From Flavobacterium sp. N2270 (GTDB lineage: Bacteria > Bacteroidota > Bacteroidia > Flavobacteriales > Flavobacteriaceae), in contig NZ_CP110005.1 in the NCBI RefSeq assembly GCF_025947225.1, forward strand, positions 2,666,001-2,730,000: a stretch of 64,000 nt of DNA, read 5' to 3'. The position numbers were made by a program, and so were the translations under genes. The notes beneath the pieces were generated by a model. It had not been told where the DNA came from and did not search any database. It worked only from the letters and a program-made list of their open reading frames with translations. This document shows, piece after piece, positions 51,128-58,807 of the stretch (its first letter is position 1; each line of letters starts with the position of its first letter).

Positions 51128-51568
51128 TTATTTAAAAATTGTTTTTTTTGATTGATTGTACTCATTTAGTAATGCAACACTTTCTACTCCATGATTTACA
51201 TTTTCTGAAAGCATTTCTAGTGCTTTTTGTGTTTCAATAAATGCAACTTCTGGATCATCATATGTTCCTAAATCTTCATTAGAATTATTAGAATTCATAT
51301 AAAAAAATGCTGTTCCAAAAAGAACTACAAAACTTGCAGCAACTCCAATCCATTTTACGACGTTTCGTTTTCTAGGTTGTAATGGAAGTGTTTTTGTAAA
51401 TTGTACTTCTTCTTGATTTTTAAAATAACCAAACATTTCTTTATAAGGTTGCAAATGTGATGCCACATTATTTGAAGAGAAATATTTTTTTAAATCTTTT
51501 TCTTCGGCAATGCTTGTATTTCCTTCTAAATACTTATTTAGTAATTGTTCTATTTGGGCTAATTCCAT
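51128..51568 (-). CDS. Putative anti-sigma factor, single-pass membrane protein
   Basis: About 146 residues from the ATG at 51568 (MELAQIEQLLNKYLEGNTSI), a start that overlaps the sigma gene by 35 bases. The N-terminus has LLNKYLEGNTSIAEEKDLK, a common opening in small Bacteroidota anti-sigma-like proteins. One membrane helix (about 73-94) follows. The position directly after an ECF sigma gene supports an anti-sigma role. There is no zinc-binding HxxxCxxC motif, so it is not a ZAS-type factor. Confidence 0.75.
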   Translation of the reverse strand: MELAQIEQLLNKYLEGNTSIAEEKDLKKYFSSNNVASHLQPYKEMFGYFKNQEEVQFTKTLPLQPRKRNVVKWIGVAASFVVLFGTAFFYMNSNNSNEDLGTYDDPEVAFIETQKALEMLSENVNHGVESVALLNEYNQSKKTIFK

Positions 51569-52064
51569 AATTATGTTTTTCAACTAATTTTTCTTTTATC
51601 ATTTTTCTAGCTCTTGATAAAGCTACTCTTACTGCGGTTTCATTCATTTCTAATGCTTCTGCAATTTCATTAAACTCATATTCTTCTACATCTCGCATTT
51701 GCACTATTAATCGTTGTTGTTCTGGTAAATCATTCATTATTTTTTCTACCCAGTTCCAACTGTCTTTATCTTCTACTTGTTTATCAATTCCTGCTTGACT
51801 ATCAGAATAATTACTGTGAACCAACTTTAAATTACTTGCTCGTTTCGACTTTAATTGATCTAAACAATAATTTTTGGTCATAGTTACAGCAAGTGCTTCA
51901 ACACTGTTGTATTTATTTAAGCCTTCTTTTTTATTCCATAACCGTATAAGAACTTCTTGCGTAGCATCTTCTGCTTCTTCTGAACTCACTAATAAACGCT
52001 TAGCAATTCTAAAAACTTTATCTTTAAATGGAGATATAATATTTAAGAACTCCTGTTGTTGCAT
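51534..52064 (-). CDS. ECF-family RNA polymerase sigma factor
   Basis: 176 residues with region 2 (about 20-90: VFRIAKRLLVSSEEAEDATQ, then EVLIRLWNKKEG) and region 4 (about 115-165: LPEQQRLIVQMRDVEEYEFN, then EIAEALEMNETAVRVALSRA). It directs RNA polymerase to a special promoter set. An ECF-type promoter, TGTAAC-N16-CGTC, is 27 bases before its start, so it probably activates itself and the three genes behind it. The signal is unknown, most likely envelope stress. Confidence 0.93.
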   Translation of the reverse strand: MQQQEFLNIISPFKDKVFRIAKRLLVSSEEAEDATQEVLIRLWNKKEGLNKYNSVEALAVTMTKNYCLDQLKSKRASNLKLVHSNYSDSQAGIDKQVEDKDSWNWVEKIMNDLPEQQRLIVQMRDVEEYEFNEIAEALEMNETAVRVALSRARKMIKEKLVEKHNYGISPNRTITK

Positions 52065-52090
52065 TTAATTATAAGTTGGTTTATAAGGTA

Positions 52091-52116
52091 GACGAATGTG
52101 TTTTCATTTTGTTACA
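52091..52116 (-). promoter_or_regulatory. ECF-type promoter of the sigma factor operon
   Basis: On the minus strand TGTAAC (complement 52111-52116) and CGTC (complement 52091-52094) are separated by 16 bases. This matches the general ECF form (such as the SigX/SigM type in Bacillus) and not the TAnnTTTG form used elsewhere in the window. Confidence 0.7.
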
Positions 52117-52126
52117 AACAAAAAAA

Positions 52127-52162
52127 AAGAGATTTTAGTAAATGTACTAAAACCTCTTTTAA
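52127..52162 (-). terminator. Terminator after the BtuB-like receptor gene
   Basis: On the minus strand AAAAGAGGTTTTAGTA pairs with TACTAAAATCTCTTTT with one mismatch and an ATTT-type loop, followed by T-run. It lies 21 bases past the receptor stop. Confidence 0.85.
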
Positions 52163-52182
52163 AATAGTAATTATTATTTTTC

Positions 52183-54126
52183 TTAAAACTGAAAATTCAA
52201 TCCTAATTTGTAGTTTCTTCCTTTTGTAGCATAACCTATATTTTCCTGAAACTCTTCATTTAAAATATTATTAACTGCTCCAAACAATGACAATCTGTTT
52301 TTAATTACGCTTAATCTAAAGTTTGCATTTACCAATTGGTAAGCAGCTAACGATACATTTTCATTAGCCCAAAGTGTACTATTGTAAAAAGCATCATTAC
52401 GTTTATCTACAAATTGATATTGTAATCCAAATGAAGCTCTTTCGCTAAACATATAATCAACTCCTGCATTTGCTTTATGTTTGGCAATTAATCGGCTTAA
52501 AGGTTGTTCTACTTCAGTGAAAGTATAATTTGCATTAGCCGTTAATTTATCATTGAAATTATATTTAACCGAAGTTTCAACTCCTTTAGCATTATAAGTT
52601 CCGTCAATATTGATATAATTAGATGTCCAAGTGATTGGGTCAGTATAAAAACCTACCGAATTCGTTTCTTCTCTATAAAATCCGACAGCGTTAACCATTA
52701 ATCTTTTTGAGAATAAATTGGTCTCAAAACCTAATTCAGCAGTTGCATTTTCTTCAGGTTTTAAATCTAAATTTCCATAGACAGAATATAATTGATATAA
52801 ACTTGGTGTTATATATCCAGCACTTATAGATGAAAGTATTTTTAAAGGAATGTTTTTAAAGTTGTAACTTGGATTTATGTTTAACATATAATATGTTTCA
52901 TATTCACTATGAATATTTAATCTTAAACCAGCATTAACATTTAATCCAAAGTTTGAATTATAAACAACCGTTACATAAGGATCAATAATGTTAAACTTAG
53001 CTCCTTCTCTTTCAATATTTGTATAAGCATCTACTTGAGTCATATCGAAATATTGAGTTTGCACTCCGATAATTGCAAAAAACTGACTTGAAAAAGTATA
53101 TTTATTAAATAAATCAGCATTTATACTTCTTGATGAATAACTATAATTATCAACAGTATTTGTCCATGAACTAAATAAATTAATCTCTCTATCAATAGTT
53201 GCAGCTGAAGCATTTAAAACCAATTCTCCTTTATTGTATTTGTATTTAGGAGAAAAACCAATTCTAAATTGTTCGCTATTTCCATTATTATAAACATCAT
53301 CATTACTTACAGTTGAACCAGCATAAGAAGTATCAAAAGTATTGTTTATTTTATCATAATTCCCAAAAAAATCAAATGACAATTTATCAGTTGCTTTGAA
53401 ACCAATTTTTTGTAAAACATTAACTCTCGAAAATGTATCTTCTTCATAATTCTCACCAAAAGCTTCCGAAAAACCTTTTGTTTCAGTACTACTTAACGAA
53501 GTTAAATACGTAACTTTCCCTAAGGTTCCGTTTACCGAAAAACCTTGGTTAAAATCTTGAGGTTTTGTTTTAGAATCTTCTGAAGTATTTTGTGTTCCTA
53601 AAGCAAAAAAAGCATTTCCTGAAAGTTTTGAATTACTTGATTTTTTCAAAGTAATATTAATTACTCCTGTTGCGGCACCTGAACCATACAAAGTACTTGA
53701 CGCACCTTTTAAAATTTCTATACTTTCAATCATATCTACGTTTAACAAACGTAAATCGTATTCCGAATTAATATTAGAAGCATCATTTACAGGAACTCCA
53801 TCAATATAAATGGCTACTTGACGGTTTCTTCCTCCTCTAATATAAATTCCTTGGTTTTTACTATTTGCCGATTGATTTCCGTTAATTTCAACACCAGCAA
53901 CCTGACTTAAAACAGTTGCAACCGATTGTCCTGGCCTTTTAGCTAAATCTTCAGCTGTGATTTTTTCAATAATTTTTCCCGATTTTTCTTTGCTTTGTGC
54001 AAATTTTGTGTCGGAAACTACAACTTCATTTAACTGATTAATTTTTAAAGAATCTTGTTCTTGTGCATACGAAATTGTGGCAAAAAGCACAGTACATACA
54101 CTTAATTTAATAAACTTAGTGTTCAT
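52183..54126 (-). CDS. btuB: TonB-dependent receptor, cobalamin (BtuB-like)
   Basis: About 647 residues from the ATG at 54126 (signal peptide MNTKFIKLSVCTVLFATISYA); upstream ATG at 54168 is unlikely. The mature N-terminus has a TonB-box-like stretch (LNEVVVSDTK), then the plug domain (about 45-160) with GRNRQVAIYIDGVPVND and ILKGASSTLYGSGAATGVIN, then a 22-strand barrel ending in YKLGLNFQF. It imports vitamin B12 across the outer membrane. A cobalamin riboswitch in its leader fixes the substrate with good confidence. The btuF-btuC-btuD genes are on the opposite strand nearby. Confidence 0.92.
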   Translation of the reverse strand: MNTKFIKLSVCTVLFATISYAQEQDSLKINQLNEVVVSDTKFAQSKEKSGKIIEKITAEDLAKRPGQSVATVLSQVAGVEINGNQSANSKNQGIYIRGGRNRQVAIYIDGVPVNDASNINSEYDLRLLNVDMIESIEILKGASSTLYGSGAATGVINITLKKSSNSKLSGNAFFALGTQNTSEDSKTKPQDFNQGFSVNGTLGKVTYLTSLSSTETKGFSEAFGENYEEDTFSRVNVLQKIGFKATDKLSFDFFGNYDKINNTFDTSYAGSTVSNDDVYNNGNSEQFRIGFSPKYKYNKGELVLNASAATIDREINLFSSWTNTVDNYSYSSRSINADLFNKYTFSSQFFAIIGVQTQYFDMTQVDAYTNIEREGAKFNIIDPYVTVVYNSNFGLNVNAGLRLNIHSEYETYYMLNINPSYNFKNIPLKILSSISAGYITPSLYQLYSVYGNLDLKPEENATAELGFETNLFSKRLMVNAVGFYREETNSVGFYTDPITWTSNYINIDGTYNAKGVETSVKYNFNDKLTANANYTFTEVEQPLSRLIAKHKANAGVDYMFSERASFGLQYQFVDKRNDAFYNSTLWANENVSLAAYQLVNANFRLSVIKNRLSLFGAVNNILNEEFQENIGYATKGRNYKLGLNFQF

Positions 54127-54204
54127 TTTGTTTGTAAATAATTTTAATAAAATTTGGAAGAAAAGCATAGAATTATCCCATACTCAAACCTTTTTTCCCG
54201 AAAG

Positions 54205-54370
54205 TTTGTTACTCAGTGAATGTGGCAGGTCTCCTGGCTTGCGTCTTGTTGTTTACCTTCTCATTTGCCTTAACAAACAATGGTTTTGTAGATAACAACA
54301 AGCTTATTAGCTTACAGTTGCGGGTACAGCTTTGGTTTTACACCAAATTCCCTTTTAATGTTGTTTTGAA
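54205..54370 (-). ncRNA. Cobalamin riboswitch (B12 element)
   Basis: On the minus strand the leader carries the B12 box GCCAGGAGACCTGCC (complement about 54223-54237), the conserved ACCCGCAACTGTAAGC segment and GGGAATTTGGTG. These are hallmarks of the adenosylcobalamin class. It lies between the promoter at 54402-54431 and the btuB-like start at 54126. High cobalamin should lower receptor expression. The ends are approximate. Confidence 0.92.
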
Positions 54371-54401
54371 AAAATCAGAAACAACAACCAAAATTCGAGT
54401 G

Positions 54402-54431
54402 CAAAAGTACATTTATTTTAGTTGATACCAA
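54402..54431 (-). promoter_or_regulatory. Promoter of the riboswitch-btuB transcript
   Basis: On the minus strand TTG (complement CAA at 54429-54431), 19 bases, then TACTTTTG (complement at 54402-54409). It is a perfect TTG-N19-TAnnTTTG match, about 30 bases upstream of the riboswitch. Confidence 0.85.
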
Positions 54432-54468
54432 TTTTTAATTATAAATTTGAAATTATATATTTTTAGAT

Positions 54469-54996
54469 ATGAAAAAGATATTTACAATTTTCACAATTTT
54501 ATTCGCTTTAAATAGCTTTTCACAAATTATAAGCGAACCACGACTTGACAGAGAAGATTTACCTCCTGTTAGGGTTGATGACGTTTCTGAAATAAGAGTA
54601 GGTAAAATAGAGGAAGATCTTGTTTTGCCTTATGCTATTTTAGAAAAAACACCTTCTTTTCCAGATTGTAAATTCACTAATGAAACTGAAAACAAAGCAT
54701 GTTTCAATGAAGAGTTTCAAAAACATATTAAAAAGCACTTAAAGTATCCAAAAGAAGCAAAAAAAAATAAAATTACAGCAAGAGCAATAGTTCTTTTTGA
54801 AATAACAAAAGAAGGAAATATTAGTAATATAAGAAACAGAATTACTGCTACTAATAAAGAATATTCAGCCGATTTTGAAGCAGAAGCTTTAAGAGTTATT
54901 AATAAATTACCACAATTTATTCCCGGAGAACATAGAGGAAAAACAGTTGTTGTAAGCTATGCTATTCCAATTATTTTTAGCTTAACAGATCAATAA
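54469..54996 (+). CDS. Exported protein with TonB C-terminal domain
   Basis: 175 residues with a signal peptide (MKKIFTIFTILFALNSFSQ). The last 90 residues resemble the TonB energy-transducer domain: FQKHIKKHLKYPKEAKKNKI, then TARAIVLFEITKEGNISNIR, and ALRVINKLPQFIPGEHRGK with VVVSYAIPIIF. There is no N-terminal membrane anchor of the classic TonB kind, so it cannot transmit energy from ExbBD by itself. Such orphan domains are common in Flavobacteriaceae. It lies divergent from the btuB-like receptor, but a partnership is unproven. Confidence 0.82.
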   Translation: MKKIFTIFTILFALNSFSQIISEPRLDREDLPPVRVDDVSEIRVGKIEEDLVLPYAILEKTPSFPDCKFTNETENKACFNEEFQKHIKKHLKYPKEAKKNKITARAIVLFEITKEGNISNIRNRITATNKEYSADFEAEALRVINKLPQFIPGEHRGKTVVVSYAIPIIFSLTDQ

Positions 54997-54999
54997 AAT

Positions 55000-55107
55000 T
55001 TATTTCTTTTTATTCATTTTATAAATAAGCCATACAAACCCAACAATAAAATGCAATAAAATTATTCCAGCTATTATATATATAAAAGTATTTGAATTTC
55101 CTCTCAT
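55000..55107 (-). CDS. Small membrane protein, 35 residues
   Basis: An open frame on the minus strand: MRGNSNTFIYIIAGIILLHF, then IVGFVWLIYKMNKKK. It has one hydrophobic helix (about 8-30) with basic ends. A matching -7-like element (TAGTTTTG, complement 55182-55189) is 75 bases upstream. It is convergent with the TonB-domain gene and divergent from btuF. Helix and charge pattern look like a real small membrane protein, but there is little other evidence. Confidence 0.5.
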   Translation of the reverse strand: MRGNSNTFIYIIAGIILLHFIVGFVWLIYKMNKKK

Positions 55108-55209
55108 TTTTTTATTTCAAATTTAAAAAAACGTTCAAATACATTATGCATCATTTGTTACAAATCAATGAAATATTAAAACAAAACTATACTTTTGTAA
55201 AAAAAATCC

Positions 55210-56349
55210 ATGCATTTTATTACTCGAGTTCTATTTTTTGTTTTTACATTAAGCCTTTTTATTCAATGTAAAGAAGCTTCAAAAACCAATAAAGAAATTA
55301 CTTCTGAAATTAATTTAGTGCAACATGCTGAAGGTTTTTCTATTGTAGAATATGATCATTTTTCCATTTTAAAAGTAAAAAATGCTTATCCCGAAGCAAA
55401 AGAGGTTTACACATATGTTTTGCACAAAGAAAACGCTCAACTTCCTGATAGCTTAAATTCGTATCCTAAGATTCAAATTCCTGTAAAAAAAATAATTGTT
55501 ACCTCAACTACTCATATTCCATCAATTGAAATGCTTCAAAGCGAAAATACAATTGTTGGATTTCCTTCTACGCATTATGTTTCTTCTGAAAAAACAAGAG
55601 CTTTAATTGACAATGGAACTATTCGTGAAATTGGTAGTAACCAAAGTTTAAATACCGAATTAATATTGGATTTAAACCCAGATGTAATTGTGGGTTTTAG
55701 CGTGGATGGAGACTTAAAAACCTATAAAAATTTAGAAAAAAACGGACAAAAAATCATTTTTAATGCCGATTGGACTGAGAAAACACCACTAGGAAAAGCA
55801 GAATGGATTAAGTTTTTTGGTGCTTTATATGATAAAAATGAAGAAGCAAATATTATTTTTTCTGAAATTGAAAAAAGTTATAATGAAGCATTATCACTAG
55901 TAAAAAACATCAAAAATCAGCCTACAATTATGGCAGGTTCAATTTATGAAGATCAATGGTATCTACCTCAAGGCGATAGTTGGGCTGCTTTATTTTTAAA
56001 AGAAGCTAACGGAAACTATTTATGGAAAGATTCTAATGGAACTGGAAGTTTAGCTTTATCGTTTGAAACTGTTTTAGACAAAGCTAAAGATGCGGATTTT
56101 TGGATTAATCCAGGGCAATTTACAAGTTTAGATGAAATTCTTAAAACAAATGCAAACTATAAGTATTTTAAAGCGGTACAAAATAAAAACATATATACTT
56201 CTAGCTCAAAAAAAGGAAAAACAGGTGGAGTTATTTTTTATGAATTAGCTCCTAACCGACCTGATTTAGTTTTAAAAGACATTGTCAAAATTTTACATCC
56301 AGAAGTTTTACCCGATTATGAATTGTATTTTTTTGAAAAATTAAAATAA
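55210..56349 (+). CDS. btuF: Cobalamin ABC transporter substrate-binding lipoprotein
   Basis: 379 residues with a lipoprotein signal peptide (FVFTLSLFIQCKEA, Cys near 20). The two-lobe TroA/BtuF fold is seen in KKIIVTSTTHIPSIEMLQSE, LILDLNPDVIVGFS and a C-terminal VIFYELAPNRPDLVLKDIVK. It captures the ligand in the periplasm and delivers it to BtuC. TACTTTTG at 55190-55197 is 12 bases before the ATG, giving a nearly leaderless mRNA, so this operon lacks the riboswitch found on the receptor. Heme or iron siderophore is the main alternative substrate, but nearby btuB-riboswitch favours B12. Confidence 0.85.
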   Translation: MHFITRVLFFVFTLSLFIQCKEASKTNKEITSEINLVQHAEGFSIVEYDHFSILKVKNAYPEAKEVYTYVLHKENAQLPDSLNSYPKIQIPVKKIIVTSTTHIPSIEMLQSENTIVGFPSTHYVSSEKTRALIDNGTIREIGSNQSLNTELILDLNPDVIVGFSVDGDLKTYKNLEKNGQKIIFNADWTEKTPLGKAEWIKFFGALYDKNEEANIIFSEIEKSYNEALSLVKNIKNQPTIMAGSIYEDQWYLPQGDSWAALFLKEANGNYLWKDSNGTGSLALSFETVLDKAKDADFWINPGQFTSLDEILKTNANYKYFKAVQNKNIYTSSSKKGKTGGVIFYELAPNRPDLVLKDIVKILHPEVLPDYELYFFEKLK

Positions 56350-56373
56350 ACTACTTTTGAAGAATACTTAAGC

Positions 56374-57402
56374 ATGCCACAAACAAAAAAACATACTTTT
56401 CTATTCATTCTTCTGATCATTGTATTAGTAGTCCTGTTTTTTACGAACATTAGTTTGGGTTCGGTTTCTATTCCTGTAAAAGAAATTATCAATAGCTTTT
56501 TAGGAAATACTATGCAAAAGGATAGTTGGGAAATTATACTTTGGAATTTTAGACTCCCAAAAGCTTTTACTGCAGTTCTCGTTGGAATGGCATTATCTAT
56601 AAGTGGTTTGTTAATGCAAACTTTATTTAGAAATCCACTTGCCGGTCCATATGTTTTAGGACTGAGTTCAGGAGCAAGTTTAGGTGTTGCATTTGTGATT
56701 CTTGGAGCTGGGTTTTTACCCTCATTTTTAGCAAATCTATTCTTATCAAGTTATGGAATTGTTTTAGCTTCAGCATTAGGAAGTGCATTAGTATTAATTG
56801 CAGTTTTAACAGTTTCTCAAAAATTGAAAGACACAATGGCTATTCTTATTGTAGGATTAATGTTTGGAAGCTTAACAAGTGCAGTTGTTTCCGTTTTATC
56901 TTATTTTTCAACTGCCGAACAATTACAAAAATTTACCTTTTGGTCATTAGGAAGTTTAGCCAACTTAAGTTGGAATGAAGTTTCTTTACTTTTTATCATT
57001 ACATTTATTGGAATCATCTTAAGCTTTTTAGTCATTAAACCTTTAGATGCACTTTTATTAGGTGAAAAATACGCAAAAAGTTTAGGCGTTAACTTCAAAA
57101 AAACACGATATATTATCATATTTGCAACTAGTATTTTAGCAGGAAGCATCACCGCTTTTGTTGGGCCTATTGCTTTTATTGGATTAGCAGTTCCGCATAT
57201 TGCAAAACTACTATTCCAAACCAGTAATCATTTTGTATTATTTTGGAGTACGATATTAATTGGAGCAATTATTTTACTTTTCTGTGATATTATTGCGCAA
57301 TGTCCTGGTTATGATATTACCTTACCTATAAATGCTGTAACGTCTATTATTGGTGCACCAATTGTTATTTGGCTATTGGTTCGAAAGAGAAATTTCAGTT
57401 AA
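56374..57402 (+). CDS. btuC: Cobalamin ABC transporter permease
   Basis: 342 residues of the FecCD/BtuC family with about ten membrane helices. Family landmarks: LWNFRLPKAFTAVLVGMALS, LLMQTLFRNPLAGPYVLGLS, GAFVGPIAFIGLAVPHIAKL-like segment near the C-terminus (SITAFVGPIAFIGLAVPHIA), and the final ELPINAVTSIIGAP form (TLPINAVTSIIGAP). It forms the membrane channel with BtuD. Its stop abuts an inverted repeat and a GxxExxY gene, which separate it from btuD by about 560 bases. Confidence 0.9.
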   Translation: MPQTKKHTFLFILLIIVLVVLFFTNISLGSVSIPVKEIINSFLGNTMQKDSWEIILWNFRLPKAFTAVLVGMALSISGLLMQTLFRNPLAGPYVLGLSSGASLGVAFVILGAGFLPSFLANLFLSSYGIVLASALGSALVLIAVLTVSQKLKDTMAILIVGLMFGSLTSAVVSVLSYFSTAEQLQKFTFWSLGSLANLSWNEVSLLFIITFIGIILSFLVIKPLDALLLGEKYAKSLGVNFKKTRYIIIFATSILAGSITAFVGPIAFIGLAVPHIAKLLFQTSNHFVLFWSTILIGAIILLFCDIIAQCPGYDITLPINAVTSIIGAPIVIWLLVRKRNFS

Positions 57403-57403
57403 T

Positions 57404-57430
57404 CTTTTACCACATAGGCACATAGAAAAT
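57404..57430 (+). repeat. Left inverted repeat flanking the GxxExxY gene
   Basis: TACCACATAGGCACATAGA (57408-57426) pairs with the right repeat at 57937-57955 as an imperfect inverted repeat with one mismatch. It contains two near-identical octamers, CACATAGG and CACATAGA. It begins just after the btuC stop. A further half-copy, ACATAGAAA, lies at 57467-57475 just before the gene start. Confidence 0.8.
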
Positions 57431-57480
57431 TTTTAAAAAAATAGTAAATAGAGAATCTTTGATTTAACATAGAAATTTAA

Positions 57481-57888
57481 ATGAATACACAAAAGCAAAT
57501 AAATGAGTTAACTTATGAAGTAATTGGTTGTGCAATTGAAGTTCACAAGCATTTAGGCGCTGGTTTACTTGAAAGTATTTATCACCAATGCTTAATTGAG
57601 GAATTAAAATCAAAGAATATTAATTATCAATCAGAATTAAAATTACCCATTATATACAAAGGAAAAGATTTAGAAACTGATTTTAGATGTGATTTATTTA
57701 TTGAAAATTGTTTAGTTGTTGAATTAAAATCGGTTAGTGAAATTCATCCAATGCATGATGCACAATTACTGACATATATGAAACTTTTAAAAGCTCCAAA
57801 AGGAATTATCATTAATTTTAATTGTAAAAACATTTTTAAAGAAGGTCAAAAAACATATGTAAATGAATATTTTAAATACTTAAAATAA
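57481..57888 (+). CDS. GxxExxY protein, PD-(D/E)XK nuclease-like
   Basis: 135 residues. The family signature GxxExxY is clear in GAGLLESIYHQCLIEEL (about 25-41). The later DFRCDLFIENCLVVELKSV (about 76-94) has the Asp ... Glu-x-Lys spacing of PD-(D/E)XK nucleases, with D80 and the pair E91/K93 as candidate metal ligands. No function is established for the family. It is unrelated to cobalamin, sits between btuC and btuD, and is enclosed by a 19-bp inverted repeat, suggesting it arrived as a unit. It is cytoplasmic; there is no signal peptide. Confidence 0.9.
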   Translation: MNTQKQINELTYEVIGCAIEVHKHLGAGLLESIYHQCLIEELKSKNINYQSELKLPIIYKGKDLETDFRCDLFIENCLVVELKSVSEIHPMHDAQLLTYMKLLKAPKGIIINFNCKNIFKEGQKTYVNEYFKYLK

Positions 57889-57936
57889 ACTATGTTTAAA
57901 ACAAAGTTTCTTATAAATAACTTATATTGAGAATAA

Positions 57937-57958
57937 TCTATGTACCTATGTGGTAAAG
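57937..57958 (-). repeat. Right inverted repeat flanking the GxxExxY gene
   Basis: TCTATGTACCTATGTGGTA (57937-57955) is the inverse of the left repeat with a single mismatch. It ends six bases before the btuD ATG and even includes a GTG in frame with btuD. The interval between the outer ends of the two repeats is about 555 bases. Confidence 0.8.
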
Positions 57959-57964
57959 AAAAAA

Positions 57965-58744
57965 ATGAATCAAAACGTTTTACATACCGAAAATCTTTCA
58001 ATTGGATACAAAACAAAATCCGAAACCAATACTATAATCCAAAATTGTTATATTCAATTGCAAAAAGGGAAATTAGTAGCTTTAGTTGGGGCTAATGGCA
58101 TCGGAAAATCGACACTTTTAAAAACCATTTCTGGAATTATTCCAACACTGAATGGAAATGTTTTTCTAAATGACAAAAATATAAAATCCTATTTACCTAA
58201 AGATTTAGCACAAGAGTTAAGTATAGTTTTAACCGAATCTTTACCGCCAAGCAATTTAACGGTTTATGAAATTGTAGCTTTAGGAAGGCAACCCTATACC
58301 AATTGGCTTGGAAAACTTTCTGAAGAAGATAAATTGAAAGTTGAGGAAGCTATTTCTTTAACTGGGATTGAAGAATTTAAATTCAAAAAGCATTACGAAA
58401 TTAGCGACGGTCAATTGCAAAAAACGTTAATTGCTCGAGCACTTGCCCAAGATACTGCTTTGATTATATTGGACGAACCTACAACACATTTAGATTTGGT
58501 TCACAAAGTTTCTCTAATTAAACTTTTACAAAAACTAACACACGAAACAGGCAAAACCATTCTTTATTCTACACATGATATTGATTTAGCAATACAGTTA
58601 AGTGATGAAATGATTGTCTTAACTAAAAATAAACTAGTTCAAGACCAACCTTGCAATTTAATTACAAACGATACTTTCAACGAGTTGTTTAAAAATGAAA
58701 GTATTGTGTTTGATAAAACAATCGGAAAATTTAAAGTAGTATAA
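57965..58744 (+). CDS. btuD: Cobalamin ABC transporter ATP-binding protein
   Basis: About 259 residues from the ATG at 57965 (MNQNVLHTENLSIGYK); an in-frame GTG at 57950 lies in the inverted repeat and is less likely. Walker A GANGIGKST (about 41-49), a Q-loop, the signature region EISDGQLQKTLIARALAQ (variant of LSGGQ) and Walker B LIILDEPTTHLD are present, then the switch His in STHDIDLA. It powers BtuC. Distance from btuC (562 bases) comes from the GxxExxY unit. Fe-siderophore transport is the alternative. Confidence 0.88.
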   Translation: MNQNVLHTENLSIGYKTKSETNTIIQNCYIQLQKGKLVALVGANGIGKSTLLKTISGIIPTLNGNVFLNDKNIKSYLPKDLAQELSIVLTESLPPSNLTVYEIVALGRQPYTNWLGKLSEEDKLKVEEAISLTGIEEFKFKKHYEISDGQLQKTLIARALAQDTALIILDEPTTHLDLVHKVSLIKLLQKLTHETGKTILYSTHDIDLAIQLSDEMIVLTKNKLVQDQPCNLITNDTFNELFKNESIVFDKTIGKFKVV

Positions 58745-58807
58745 CTTTAAGGTTTGTTTAGTTCTAATTGTATTTTTTATACTTAAATTTACTGAAATAA
58801 AAATCAC

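Noticed and set aside
57950..57965. GTG at 57950 as the btuD start
   Set aside because: It lies inside the right inverted repeat; ATG at 57965 gives the normal ABC N-terminus.
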